The translations under genes and the position numbers were made by a program. Under the pieces are notes generated by a model, which was not told where the DNA came from, made no database searches, and worked only from the letters and a program-made list of their open reading frames with translations. A stretch of DNA of 23,858 bases from Alphaproteobacteria bacterium UBA3773 (GTDB taxonomy: Bacteria > Pseudomonadota > Alphaproteobacteria > RF32 > CAG-239). The stretch is from the NCBI GenBank assembly GCA_002372275.1, contig DFFP01000030.1, positions 1 to 23,858 on the forward strand. Direction: 5' to 3'. This document shows, piece after piece, positions 6,937 through 15,179 of the stretch. Positions within the stretch are counted from its first letter, which is position 1, and every line of letters begins with the position of its first letter.

Positions 6937-7200
6937 TTAAGCAAGTATTTCAAACGTTTCAGTAGCAACCCTGCAAATATCTTCGGAAATTTCGGCCAAA
7001 CCTCCGCTGATTTTGATTTTTTGAAACGTTTTGTTTTGTTCATCTAAAAGTAAAATTTCACCTGCCGTCAGCATTTCAGAGCGAGGTGCACGCCTTTCAA
7101 GAATCGTGAGCGTTCCTTTCAAAATAGGTAACACAACTCGGGCGGCCGTTGTATCAAACGGCGCTTGATCGGGAGAGAAAATTTTTAAGGAAATACTCAT
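6937..7200 (-). CDS. atpC: F1 ATP synthase epsilon subunit, short form
   Basis: 87 residues that match only the N-terminal beta-sandwich of epsilon (LKIFSPDQAPFDTTAARVVLPILKGTLTIL...RRAPRSEMLTAGEILL). Typical bacterial epsilon has about 130-140 residues and ends in two alpha-helices that can block ATP hydrolysis; that part is absent. The frame stops with TAA right before the convergent chpT end, and no continuation appears in other frames. It is the last gene of the atpHAGDC cluster, one base after atpD. The beta-sandwich is enough for binding to gamma and the c-ring, so the protein is probably functional but without epsilon-type inhibition. Confidence 0.9.
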   Translation of the reverse strand: MSISLKIFSPDQAPFDTTAARVVLPILKGTLTILERRAPRSEMLTAGEILLLDEQNKTFQKIKISGGLAEISEDICRVATETFEILA

Positions 7201-7201
7201 G

Positions 7202-8626
7202 TTATTCTTTCATCTTTTGGGCTTTTTCTAAAACATCTTCTATGGTGCCGACCATATAAAACGCTTGCTCGGGGATATCGTCATAAAGACCGTCCAAAAT
7301 TCCCTTAAACCCTTTAATGGTATCTTTCAAATCAACAAATACGCCCTTGGTTCCGGTAAAGACCTCAGCCACATGGAAAGGTTGAGAAAGAAAACGTTGA
7401 ATCTTTCTGGCTCTTGAAACAACAAGCTTATCATCATCTGAAAGTTCATCCATACCCAAAATGGCAATGATGTCTTGCAGAGAATTGTATTTTTGTAATA
7501 TCTCTTGAACACCGCGTGCCACGAGATAATGTTCTTCACCGATAATATCCGGAGCTAAAATTCGGCTTGTGGATGCCAAGGGATCGACAGCCGGATAAAT
7601 ACCGAGTTCTGAAATTTTACGTGATAAAACGGTTGTGGCGTCTAAGTGTGCAAAAGTTGTGGCAGGGGCAGGGTCTGTTAAATCATCTGCCGGCACATAC
7701 ACGGCCTGAACAGAAGTAATAGAACCGTTTTTAGTTGATGTAATACGTTCTTGCATGGTGCCCATATCTGTGCCTAATGTGGGCTGGTAGCCCACGGCCG
7801 ACGGAATACGCCCGAGTAGCGCCGAAACCTCGGATCCGGCTTGTGTAAAACGGAAAATGTTATCGATAAATAATAACACATCTTGGTGCGCCACATCTCT
7901 GAAGTATTCTGCTTGTGTTAAGCCGGTCAGCGCAACCCTTGCACGTGCTCCCGGTGGTTCGTTCATCTGGCCGTAAACCAAAACCGTTTTTGAATTGTCA
8001 CCGTTAAGGTCAATAATACCTGAAGAAATCATTTCGTTATATAAGTCGTTTCCTTCACGCGTTCTTTCACCGACGCCCGTAAAAACGGAATATCCGCCGG
8101 CCCCTAAAGCAACGTTGTGAATAAGCTCCTGAATTAAAACGGTTTTACCAACGCCAGCTCCACCGAACAAACCGATTTTTCCGCCTTTGAGATAAGGTTC
8201 CAAAAGGTCGATAACTTTAATACCCGTTGTTAAAATTTCGGTTTCTGTTGATTGTTCGATAAAGCTCGGTGCCTCACGATGAATAGGGGCGGTTAATGAA
8301 GATATAATCGGACCTCTGTCGTCAATAGCTTCGCCCGTTACATTGATGATGCGCCCTAAAAGTTCCGGACCGACCGGAACGGTAATCGGCGAACCTGTGC
8401 TAATGACTTCTTGGCCGCGCATCAGACCGTCGGTGGTATCCATAGCGATTGTACGAACCATGTTGTCACCGATATGTTGCTCAACCTCCAATACAAGCGG
8501 CTTGCCATGGTTATCGCATGTGAGAGCTGTATAGATGTGCGGCAACTCTGCAACGTTATCAAATGTGACATCAACCACAGCACCTGTGATTTGTGAAATA
8601 TGTCCGATATTTTGTTTTTGTTCCAT
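7202..8626 (-). CDS. atpD: F1 ATP synthase beta subunit
   Basis: 474 residues; catalytic subunit that makes or hydrolyses ATP on the inner face of the membrane. The Walker A loop GGAGVGKTV is near residue 155, followed by GERTREGNDLY (catalytic Glu region), the DELSEED-like loop here reading DELSDDD (about 390), and VLLFIDNIFRFTQAGSEVSALLGR. I chose the ATG at 8626 because AAAGGAA stands 6 bases upstream; an in-frame ATG at 8647 overlaps the atpG stop (TGATG) and would add seven residues (MPRKEKQ). The gene lies between atpG and atpC in one run. Confidence 0.97.
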   Translation of the reverse strand: MEQKQNIGHISQITGAVVDVTFDNVAELPHIYTALTCDNHGKPLVLEVEQHIGDNMVRTIAMDTTDGLMRGQEVISTGSPITVPVGPELLGRIINVTGEAIDDRGPIISSLTAPIHREAPSFIEQSTETEILTTGIKVIDLLEPYLKGGKIGLFGGAGVGKTVLIQELIHNVALGAGGYSVFTGVGERTREGNDLYNEMISSGIIDLNGDNSKTVLVYGQMNEPPGARARVALTGLTQAEYFRDVAHQDVLLFIDNIFRFTQAGSEVSALLGRIPSAVGYQPTLGTDMGTMQERITSTKNGSITSVQAVYVPADDLTDPAPATTFAHLDATTVLSRKISELGIYPAVDPLASTSRILAPDIIGEEHYLVARGVQEILQKYNSLQDIIAILGMDELSDDDKLVVSRARKIQRFLSQPFHVAEVFTGTKGVFVDLKDTIKGFKGILDGLYDDIPEQAFYMVGTIEDVLEKAQKMKE

Positions 8627-8646
8627 CTGTTTTTCCTTTCTTGGCA

Positions 8647-9558
8647 TCAAAGGGCTTCGGCCCCTGAAATAATTTCAGTCAGTTCTGTTGTAATCAGAGA
8701 TTGTCGAATGGTATTATATTTTAAGGTTAATTCTTTTATCATTTCTTTGGCGTTGTCCGTTGCGTTATCCATAGCCATCATGCGAGCCCCTTCTTCGGAG
8801 GCTTCGGCATGAATCATGGCCTCAAAAAAGCGGTTGACCAAAAGCATTTGAAGTGATTGAAGCAAAATTTCTTCTCGCGAGGGCTTAAAATCGAAATAAG
8901 CATCGCCTACACGATCTAAATTATCATTGATAACAATGCTCTCTTGAGAGATCGGAATCATCTGCATTGAAACAAAGTTTCTGGTGACGGCTGTTTTATA
9001 GCGACTGTGCACAATTTCACAAACGGAGCAGTTATATTTTTGCATTAAAGCTTCAACCGTTTGCAGAGCGTTTTTTGCTTCTTGGAATGCAATTCCGCCA
9101 CTCGAAAACGAGGGCTTATGCACCACAATCAAAGGTTCAAATTCTTTTTTCAAAATTTGATAGGCTTTTTTGCCGAAACAGGCCAAATAGAATTCTTTTT
9201 TGTTTTCTTTAAGTTCTTTGATACGCTCTATTGCTTTTTTGGCAACGTTTTGATTATAACCGCCGCATAACCCTTTGTCGGATGACAATACAAGGAGTAA
9301 GTATCTGTTTGGATTTTCAATCTTGTTTAAGAGCTTTGGAAGGGAAGGGACTTTTTTGTTTTCATTTGTATCATTTTGATATGAAAGCAAAACACGCCCG
9401 ATACTGTTTTCGATCAGTTTAAGATAAGGTTTGTTTTTTTCGATCATACCTTGTGCTTTAGATAGCCTTGATGAGGCAACCAATTTCATGGCTGTTGTGA
9501 TTTTTTCGGTCGATTTAACAGAAGTTAAACGGCGTCGTAATTCTTTTAATCCTGCCAT
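8647..9558 (-). CDS. atpG: F1 ATP synthase gamma subunit
   Basis: 303 residues, slightly above the usual 285-295. Gamma is the central stalk that couples c-ring rotation to catalysis. The two ends form the coiled coil: MAGLKELRRRLTSVKSTEKITTAMKLVASSRL at the N-terminus and YNTIRQSLITTELTEIISGAEAL at the C-terminus. The family motif SDKGLCGGYN is near residue 93. It starts 2 bases after atpA and is followed by atpD. Confidence 0.97.
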   Translation of the reverse strand: MAGLKELRRRLTSVKSTEKITTAMKLVASSRLSKAQGMIEKNKPYLKLIENSIGRVLLSYQNDTNENKKVPSLPKLLNKIENPNRYLLLVLSSDKGLCGGYNQNVAKKAIERIKELKENKKEFYLACFGKKAYQILKKEFEPLIVVHKPSFSSGGIAFQEAKNALQTVEALMQKYNCSVCEIVHSRYKTAVTRNFVSMQMIPISQESIVINDNLDRVGDAYFDFKPSREEILLQSLQMLLVNRFFEAMIHAEASEEGARMMAMDNATDNAKEMIKELTLKYNTIRQSLITTELTEIISGAEAL

Positions 9559-9560
9559 GA

Positions 9561-11108
9561 TTAACGCGGATCCTTTTCTAAAAATGAGGTGGTAAAGGTA
9601 TCAAAGAAATCTTTAAGTTCTGTTTTAATTTCTTCTGTTAGCTCTTTGTTTTCACGTATTTTTTGTAAAATCTTCGGATGGTGTGTTTTGAGCTCATCAA
9701 GTGCCATGTTTTCAAAATTTCGAATATCTGAAAGAGGAATATTGTCAAGGTATCCGTTAACGCCTGCATAAATCGCAACGACTTCATCTTCAACACGCAT
9801 CGGGTGATAAACAGGTTGTTTTAAGAGTTCTGTAAGCGCTTCGCCGCGATTAAGAAGCTTTTGGGCAGATTTATCTAAATCTGAGGCAAACTGAGCAAAA
9901 GAGGCCATTTCACGATATTGCGCCAAATCAAGTTTCATGGTGCCTGAAACTTGTTTCATGGCTTTGATTTGAGCAGCAGATCCCACACGGCTAACCGAAA
10001 TACCGACATTGACAGCAGGGCGTACCCCTTGATAAAAGAGGTTTGTCTCTAAAAAGATTTGTCCGTCGGTGATAGAAATCACGTTGGTCGGAATGTAAGA
10101 AGATACATCGCCTTCTTGTGTTTCAATCACAGGCATGGCGGTCAGCGACCCGCCGCCTTTTTCATCAGATAACTTTGCGGCTCTTTCAAGAAGTCTGGAG
10201 TGCAGATAAAAAACATCGCCCGGATAAGCTTCGCGCCCCGGGGGTCTGCGAATAAGAAGCGACATTTGGCGATAGGCCGCAGCTTGTTTGGATAAGTCAT
10301 CATAAAAAATAATGGCGTGCATACCGTTGTCTCTAAAGTATTCGCCCATGGCGCAACCACTGTACGGGGCAATATATTGAAGTGCAGCAGCCTCCGAAGC
10401 TGTGGCCGAAACAACAATGGTGTAATCCATGGCGTCGTGTTCTTTGAGTGTTTTGACAACGCTTGCAACCGTTGAGCGCTTTTGACCGATAGAAACATAA
10501 ATGCAATAAAGTTTTTCTTTTTCGGATTTTGCCTCATCATTAATATGCTTTTGGTTAATAATGGTATCTAAGATGATAGAGGTTTTACCTGTTTGGCGAT
10601 CGCCGATGATGAGCTCGCGTTGTCCGCGCCCGATCGGGGTGAGGGCATCGATGATTTTAAGACCTGTTTGAACCGGTTCATGAACACTTTTACGGCTGGT
10701 GATGCCGGGAGCTTTGATGTCTGCATTTGAAAAGAATTTGGCGTTAATGCTTCCTTTGCCGTCTATCGGTTCACCCAAAGCGTTGACCACACGGCCTAAA
10801 AGTTCTTTGCCGACCGGAACACTGACGATTTTTTTGGTTCGTTTGACGGTATCGCCTTCTTTGATGCTTTCATCAGAGCCGAAAATCACAACCGCAACGC
10901 TTGATTCTTCTAAATTAAGTGCCATTCCTTTGATGCCGGACTGAAATTCGACCATTTCACTTTCTTCAACGTTGTCAAGCCCGTATACACGTGCAATTCC
11001 GTCGCCGACGGTCAAAACATGGCCGACTTCTTCCAAATTTGTCTCAATTTGGTAACTTTCGATTTTTTCTTTTAAGATAGAAGATATTTCATCTGCTTTA
11101 ATAGACAT
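9561..11108 (-). CDS. atpA: F1 ATP synthase alpha subunit
   Basis: 515 residues, normal length. Non-catalytic nucleotide-binding subunit of the alpha3-beta3 ring. The P-loop reads GDRQTGKTS (about 170-178), preceded by IGRGQRELII; the arginine-finger region reads NVGISVSRVGSAAQIKAMK (about 365-385). The N-terminal segment (EISSILKEKIESY) is the usual delta-contacting helix. It lies one base downstream of atpH and two bases upstream of atpG. Confidence 0.97.
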   Translation of the reverse strand: MSIKADEISSILKEKIESYQIETNLEEVGHVLTVGDGIARVYGLDNVEESEMVEFQSGIKGMALNLEESSVAVVIFGSDESIKEGDTVKRTKKIVSVPVGKELLGRVVNALGEPIDGKGSINAKFFSNADIKAPGITSRKSVHEPVQTGLKIIDALTPIGRGQRELIIGDRQTGKTSIILDTIINQKHINDEAKSEKEKLYCIYVSIGQKRSTVASVVKTLKEHDAMDYTIVVSATASEAAALQYIAPYSGCAMGEYFRDNGMHAIIFYDDLSKQAAAYRQMSLLIRRPPGREAYPGDVFYLHSRLLERAAKLSDEKGGGSLTAMPVIETQEGDVSSYIPTNVISITDGQIFLETNLFYQGVRPAVNVGISVSRVGSAAQIKAMKQVSGTMKLDLAQYREMASFAQFASDLDKSAQKLLNRGEALTELLKQPVYHPMRVEDEVVAIYAGVNGYLDNIPLSDIRNFENMALDELKTHHPKILQKIRENKELTEEIKTELKDFFDTFTTSFLEKDPR

Positions 11109-11109
11109 A

Positions 11110-11664
11110 TCAGAGACCTTTCATCATTTTTTCGACTGCTTGAATTTTGCCTTTTATAGAATCATCTATTTCAAAAGATTGGTAGCGCAAAATCAGACCG
11201 CCGAGAATTTGTTCGTTCAATTTTTGATGCAGTATAATTTCTTTTTTTAGTTTTTTTGTTAACCCCTTTGTCAGTGTTTGAACTTGAGCGTCTGTTAAAG
11301 AAATCGCCGTTTCAACTTCAACTTCAATAATATCTTTTTCTTTGAGATAAATTTTTTGATAAGCATCGCATATGCTTTTTAATAAATGGAGCCGGCCGTT
11401 ATCTGCCAAAACACATAAAAAATTTTTAAATATCAGCGACAGATTAAGTTCACGCGAAAGGATGGTTAAAAGTTCTTTTTGATTCGATTTTCCAAGAATG
11501 GGATTTGTTAAATCTTTTTTGAGGTTGGTCTGCTTAAAAAAATCTAAAAGTTTTTGTATATCGTTTATGATTTCAGAGCGCAAAGCCTCATTTGTAGCTG
11601 TTTGATATAAAGCTTTTGCGTAATTTTTTGAAATATCTCTTGTGTTTTCTTTCATTTTTTTCAC
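11110..11664 (-). CDS. atpH: F1 ATP synthase delta subunit
   Basis: 184 residues (OSCP/delta family), which links F1 to the peripheral stalk. The N-terminal bundle has the motif KNYAKALYQTA (about 14-24), and the C-terminal part LNEQILGGLILRYQSFEIDDSIKGKIQ matches the family end. The GTG at 11664 overlaps the priA stop (GTGA), typical of translational coupling; an ATG nine bases later (11655) is an alternative start. It is first in the atpHAGDC run and follows priA, a common arrangement in alphaproteobacteria. Confidence 0.93.
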   Translation of the reverse strand: MKKMKENTRDISKNYAKALYQTATNEALRSEIINDIQKLLDFFKQTNLKKDLTNPILGKSNQKELLTILSRELNLSLIFKNFLCVLADNGRLHLLKSICDAYQKIYLKEKDIIEVEVETAISLTDAQVQTLTKGLTKKLKKEIILHQKLNEQILGGLILRYQSFEIDDSIKGKIQAVEKMMKGL

Positions 11665-13835
11665 ATAAACGAATACGGATCAATATCAATATCTACTCTC
11701 ACATTTGAGGGAAAATGAAGATTTTTGAACCAGTTTTGAATGACATTTTGTATATTTATAGTCTTTAATGTTTTTAATATCAAGCGATATCTGTATTTTC
11801 CGCTCAAAAGATATAACGGCGCAGGTGCCGGCCCAATCAGGCGAACACCTTCAAGGTTTGGAGCCGTTTGTGCAAGATATTGCGCCGTTTTGAGGGCTGT
11901 TTCTTCGCTTAAAGAGGTTACAATCAATGAAGCCAGCTTGCCATAGGGAGGTAAATGTAAAACAGATCTTGATTGTTGCTCCATTTGAATAAAAGATTCT
12001 CTGTCGTTTGTTGTCACGGCTTTTAAAACGGCATTATCGGGGTAAAGCGTTTGAAGATAAACCATGCCTTTTTTATTGGATCTTCCGGCGCGTCCGGAAA
12101 CTTGTGATAAAAGCTGAAACGTTTGTTCCGCACCGCGCAGATCATTGCCCATCAAACCTAAATCGGCATCAACAATGCCGACAAGTGTCAGCGACGGAAA
12201 ATGATGACCTTTAGCTAAAATTTGTGTGCCGATTAAAATATCAATTTCATGACGTTCCATGCGCGAAATCGTTTCGGAAATAGCCTTAAATGAAGAAGCT
12301 GTATCACTTGATAAAATTTCAACTGTAGAGAGCGGAAAGCGAAACTTGACTTCTTCGGCAATTCTCTCAACACCCGGGCCGCACGCCGTTAATCCGCAAT
12401 CTGAGCCGCATTTTGGGCATTGATTTGGTATATAAGTGTTGTAGCCGCAATGATGACATATCAATTTTTTTTCTTTTTTATGTTCGGTCAGCCACGCCGA
12501 GCAATTCGGACATTGCAGCCTTTCGCCGCAATCCCGGCAAATCATTAAAGGGGCATATCCGCGTCTGTTTAAAAAAAGCATGGATTGCTCTTTTTTATCA
12601 AGATTAGTCCTTAAAGCTTCGCAAAGAGTAGGGGACAACCACGACGTGCCCCAATTTCCTTTTTGCGGTTTATCTTTTTTTAAGTCTATAATATGAATGG
12701 ATGGAAGCTTTGCGCCGGCATACCTGTTTTTCAAAGAAACAAGCTGATATTTTCCTTCTCTCACATTAACAATTGTTTCTAAATCAGGTGTGGCTGTTGA
12801 TAAAATAATCGGAATTTGTTCGATTTTTGCTTTCACAACAGCCATATCGCGTCCCTGATAACGAACCATATCTTCTTGCTTGAAAGTGGGGTCATGGCTT
12901 TCATCAACGACAATCAGCCCTAAATTTTGATAAGGCAAAAACAGAGCAGATCTGGCGCCGACCAAAACCTTGGCACGCCCGTCATAAACAGCCTTCCACG
13001 TTTTAGAACGTTCAGAGGGATTTAAGGCACTGTGCCATTGAAAAGGTTTTTCGCCGAAACGCTTTTGAAATCGCTCCAGCCATTGTGTGGTCAGCGAAAT
13101 TTCAGGCACTAAAATCAAAACTTGTTGACCTTTTTTTAAAACATCAATGGCAGCTTCAAGATAGACTTCTGTTTTACCCGATCCCGTGACACCATCGAGC
13201 AATGTGACGCTGAACCCCTGAGAGTTGCGGCATATCAGTTCATTTGCGGCATTTTGTTGTTCATCTGTTAAGGTGACTTTGTTTTTTTCAAAATCAAAAT
13301 GTTGTGTTTCTTTTTTTGCTTGAACGGGAAGGGGGCGTATAATGCCGGAATCAATCAGCGTTTTAATAACACCGGCTCCGACATTTGCGCCCATCATCAG
13401 TTCTGATTTTGAATAAGGAGCGTGGTTGAGTAAATCCATCACACGCCATCTGGCATCTGAATTTTTGAGTTTGGCCTCGGCAAGTGTTTTGCCTGTCAGC
13501 TCATAAATGATGTTCATTTTAGGGTCATCAAAGGCGTTTTTGGCAGACAAAACCATTTTCAGCACCAACCCGAGAATTGCCAGATTATATTTGGCAACCC
13601 ACGTGATAAATTCCATCATATGAGCGCTTAAAATAAAAGGTAAAACTTGTGAAACGGATTTGATTTTATTGTCATTAAGATCAGACGATGAACCGATTTT
13701 CCATACGCAACCTATCATACTTTTATTTGAAAACGGCACACGAACAATTTGCCCGAGTTTGATGTCATCTTCTGCTCGGTAATCAAAAACATGGTTAAAA
13801 GGAAGGGGAAGCAAAACCCCGACAATTTTGGTCAT
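11661..13835 (-). CDS. priA: PriA, replication restart helicase
   Basis: 724 residues. PriA recognises stalled forks, unwinds the lagging strand and loads the replisome through PriB/DnaT or DnaC-type partners. The N-terminal 3'-DNA-binding domain (VLLPLPFNHVFDYRAEDDIKLGQIVRVPF) is intact. The helicase core has Walker A (DGVTGSGKTEVYLEA, near residue 215) and a DESH box (VVDESHDPTFKQED) where most PriA proteins have DEEH. The zinc-binding region carries paired cysteines: CRDCG, CPNC, CHHCG, CPKC. The C-terminus (GRAGR motif, then the layered C-terminal domain) is complete. It overlaps atpH by four bases. The upstream 300 bases hold leader RNA copy B on the other strand. Confidence 0.95.
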   Translation of the reverse strand: MTKIVGVLLPLPFNHVFDYRAEDDIKLGQIVRVPFSNKSMIGCVWKIGSSSDLNDNKIKSVSQVLPFILSAHMMEFITWVAKYNLAILGLVLKMVLSAKNAFDDPKMNIIYELTGKTLAEAKLKNSDARWRVMDLLNHAPYSKSELMMGANVGAGVIKTLIDSGIIRPLPVQAKKETQHFDFEKNKVTLTDEQQNAANELICRNSQGFSVTLLDGVTGSGKTEVYLEAAIDVLKKGQQVLILVPEISLTTQWLERFQKRFGEKPFQWHSALNPSERSKTWKAVYDGRAKVLVGARSALFLPYQNLGLIVVDESHDPTFKQEDMVRYQGRDMAVVKAKIEQIPIILSTATPDLETIVNVREGKYQLVSLKNRYAGAKLPSIHIIDLKKDKPQKGNWGTSWLSPTLCEALRTNLDKKEQSMLFLNRRGYAPLMICRDCGERLQCPNCSAWLTEHKKEKKLICHHCGYNTYIPNQCPKCGSDCGLTACGPGVERIAEEVKFRFPLSTVEILSSDTASSFKAISETISRMERHEIDILIGTQILAKGHHFPSLTLVGIVDADLGLMGNDLRGAEQTFQLLSQVSGRAGRSNKKGMVYLQTLYPDNAVLKAVTTNDRESFIQMEQQSRSVLHLPPYGKLASLIVTSLSEETALKTAQYLAQTAPNLEGVRLIGPAPAPLYLLSGKYRYRLILKTLKTINIQNVIQNWFKNLHFPSNVRVDIDIDPYSFM

Positions 13836-13921
13836 CTTATTTTATCCGTTTTTTTAACTATAAATAAAACAGATTTTTTTTTAAAGAACAGTACATTCTT
13901 TTTAAACAAGATTTTTTTCGC

Positions 13922-13950
13922 TTGAAAAAAGATGAGATTTCAGGCATAAT
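13922..13950 (+). promoter_or_regulatory. Sigma-70-type promoter of leader RNA copy B
   Basis: TTGAAA (13922-13927), a 17-base spacer, CATAAT (13945-13950); expected start near G13957, which aligns with G1696 of copy A. The sequence TTTCAGGCATAATAA is identical in both copies, while the bases further upstream differ. Confidence 0.72.
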
Positions 13951-13956
13951 AAAATT

Positions 13957-14119
13957 GATAAGCCGATGGCTTATTGTGTTCTCTAAAACACATTTAACAC
14001 AAAACTCCTTATTATGGGAGTTGGCGATATAAGGCATTTAATGCACGAATAAGTCTGACTGTGTGTTAACAGTTTTTAGAGACTCCCACTTTGGATTTTA
14101 TTTCAAAGTGATTTTTTTT
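13957..14119 (+). ncRNA. Structured leader RNA, copy B (pseudoknot plus terminator)
   Basis: It occupies most of the 310-base gap between priA and the next + strand gene. Helices: P1, 13958-13964 with 13968-13974; P2, 13975-13980 with 13987-13992; P3, 13994-14001 with 14062-14069 (TTAACACA/TGTGTTAA); P4, 14003-14009 with 14016-14022; pseudoknot, P2 loop 13981-13986 (CTCTAA) with 14076-14081 (TTAGAG); terminator from 14087. P3 and the pseudoknot differ from copy A on both strands and remain complementary, which is direct support for the fold. TGGGAGT (14015-14021) can also pair with ACTCCCA (14082-14088). The rest of the gap (13836-13921) is A/T-rich upstream DNA of priA, where I see no further feature. 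Confidence 0.75.
14087..14119 (+). terminator. Intrinsic terminator inside the leader, copy B
   Basis: The stem (14087-14095 with 14102-14110) is identical to that of copy A and is followed by A and eight T's. Only 26 bases separate the T-run from the start codon, so the gene behind it has no room for a separate promoter and must be read through this site. In this copy, TTCAAAGT (14102-14109) can also pair with ACTTTGAA (14123-14130), a competing hairpin. Confidence 0.75.
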
Positions 14120-14145
14120 GTAACTTTGAATAAAGGATGACGACA

Positions 14146-15000
14146 ATGAAAAAAATGTTCATAATGATTGTTTTTACAGCCCTTTTTCTGTTTGGATTTG
14201 AGGTTCATAGCCGTACATATATGTCAAAAACCTTGAGTAATAACGGGATAACCTGTGATACGAGTTTTACTGATTTTGGAAATAATCTCTTTTCAACATA
14301 TCGTTCAACTTGTAAAGATTCAGCCGGAAATGTTAAATTTGATGATTATTATAATTTTAATTCTGCAACTTATGATTCGGATGGCAATTTACTTTCCAAG
14401 AGAGATATGGGAAATAGTAGAATTGCATATATCTTAAATGAAGACGGGCAAGTTGTTGCAAAGCAAAACGGATTTGAAGGTCCGGTTGTCGAGAAGTATG
14501 AATATACGCCCACCGGTAAAATGCTTGTGCGTGATTTGGAAGGGAATTTGATTGGTGCATATGATGATCTTTTATCGTATCACAGTATGTATATTACAAC
14601 AGTCATTGGTGCAAGAGATACAAGTATTGAACAGTTGATCGGTGATACCAATTTAACCGAGTCAGACGGACGTTTTGAAGATTACGATGAGGATGGAAAT
14701 CCCGTTGGCATTTATTATGTAAATGGTTCTAAAAAAATTTATAATTATAGTACCGATGGCGATTTTACTGTTTTTGAATATGATAAAAATGGCGTGACTT
14801 TAGCAGAGTATGATTCAAATGGTTATAAAAAATCGTATATATATGATGAAAATGGTGATTATACCATTAGAGGTGAAGATGGAAAGTTTTTAGGACATTT
14901 TATGGCAGATGGAAGCAAACGCCGAAAATATACAGTGAATGAAGCGGTGGCTGTTTTGAAAGGAAATAATAAAAATACTTTTTCGATAAAATACAGGTAA
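14146..15000 (+). CDS. Secreted repeat protein with shared C-terminal tail
   Basis: 284 residues from the ATG at 14146, which has AAGGA (14133-14137) 8 bases upstream; an earlier in-frame ATG at 14137 overlaps that site. A signal peptide (MKKMFIMIVFTALFLFGFEVHS, cleavage near 22) is followed by two cysteines about 19 residues apart. The body is rich in Tyr, Asp, Asn and Gly and made of loose YD-like units such as YDSDGNLLSKRD, YEYTPTGKMLVRD, YDEDGNPVGIYY, YDKNGVTLAEYD and YDENGDYTIRGE. The tail (YTVNEA, KGN, KNTFSIKYR) nearly matches that of the LRR protein at 1904-2959. It is a single-gene unit with its own promoter, leader and terminator. Related repeats occur in exported Rhs/YD-type proteins, but there is no Rhs core here. 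Surface or secreted location is inferred; the function is unknown. Confidence 0.82.
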   Translation: MKKMFIMIVFTALFLFGFEVHSRTYMSKTLSNNGITCDTSFTDFGNNLFSTYRSTCKDSAGNVKFDDYYNFNSATYDSDGNLLSKRDMGNSRIAYILNEDGQVVAKQNGFEGPVVEKYEYTPTGKMLVRDLEGNLIGAYDDLLSYHSMYITTVIGARDTSIEQLIGDTNLTESDGRFEDYDEDGNPVGIYYVNGSKKIYNYSTDGDFTVFEYDKNGVTLAEYDSNGYKKSYIYDENGDYTIRGEDGKFLGHFMADGSKRRKYTVNEAVAVLKGNNKNTFSIKYR

Positions 15001-15024
15001 AAAGTAAATACAATTGCAAAAATA

Positions 15025-15052
15025 AAAAAAGCACCGTTTCAGGTGCTTTTTT
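15025..15052. terminator. Bidirectional terminator between repeat-protein gene and tRNA-Val
   Basis: An 11-bp stem (15025-15035 with 15042-15052), with A's on one flank and T's on the other, loop GTTTCA. It can end the + strand cassette and, read the other way, the tRNA transcript, whose CCA end is four bases away. Confidence 0.8.
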
Positions 15053-15055
15053 AAT

Positions 15056-15132
15056 TGGTGGGCGATGAGAGGCTCGAACTCCCGACCCCCTCGGTGTAAA
15101 CGAGGTGCTCTAGCCAACTGAGCTAATCGCCC
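15056..15132 (-). tRNA. tRNA-Val (anticodon TAC)
   Basis: A 77-base cloverleaf read on the minus strand. Acceptor GGGCGAT pairs with ATCGCCC, followed by discriminator A and an encoded CCA (15056-15058). The D-arm GCTC...GAGC, anticodon stem CCTCG/CGAGG with loop TTTACAC (anticodon at 15096-15098), variable loop and T-arm GGGAG-TTCGAGC-CTCTC are all present. TAC reads valine GUA and related codons. Confidence 0.95.
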
Positions 15133-15142
15133 GACAGAAGTC

Positions 15143-15171
15143 GTTATATCTAATCTCTTTTCAAAAATCAA
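15143..15171 (-). promoter_or_regulatory. Promoter of tRNA-Val
   Basis: On the minus strand: TTGATT (15166-15171), a 17-base spacer, TATAAC (15143-15148), ten bases before the tRNA 5' end. The tRNA therefore need not depend on read-through from rsmA. Confidence 0.65.
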
Positions 15172-15179
15172 GCAAAAAA

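Noticed and set aside
10142..10540. Minus-strand frame of 132 codons inside atpA
   Set aside because: Alternative frame on the same strand within a strongly conserved gene; composition unlike a real protein.
13836..15179. Second cassette as an integrated mobile element at tRNA-Val
   Set aside because: No integrase, transposase, target duplication or repeat of the tRNA 3' end is visible; the tRNA is intact with its own promoter.
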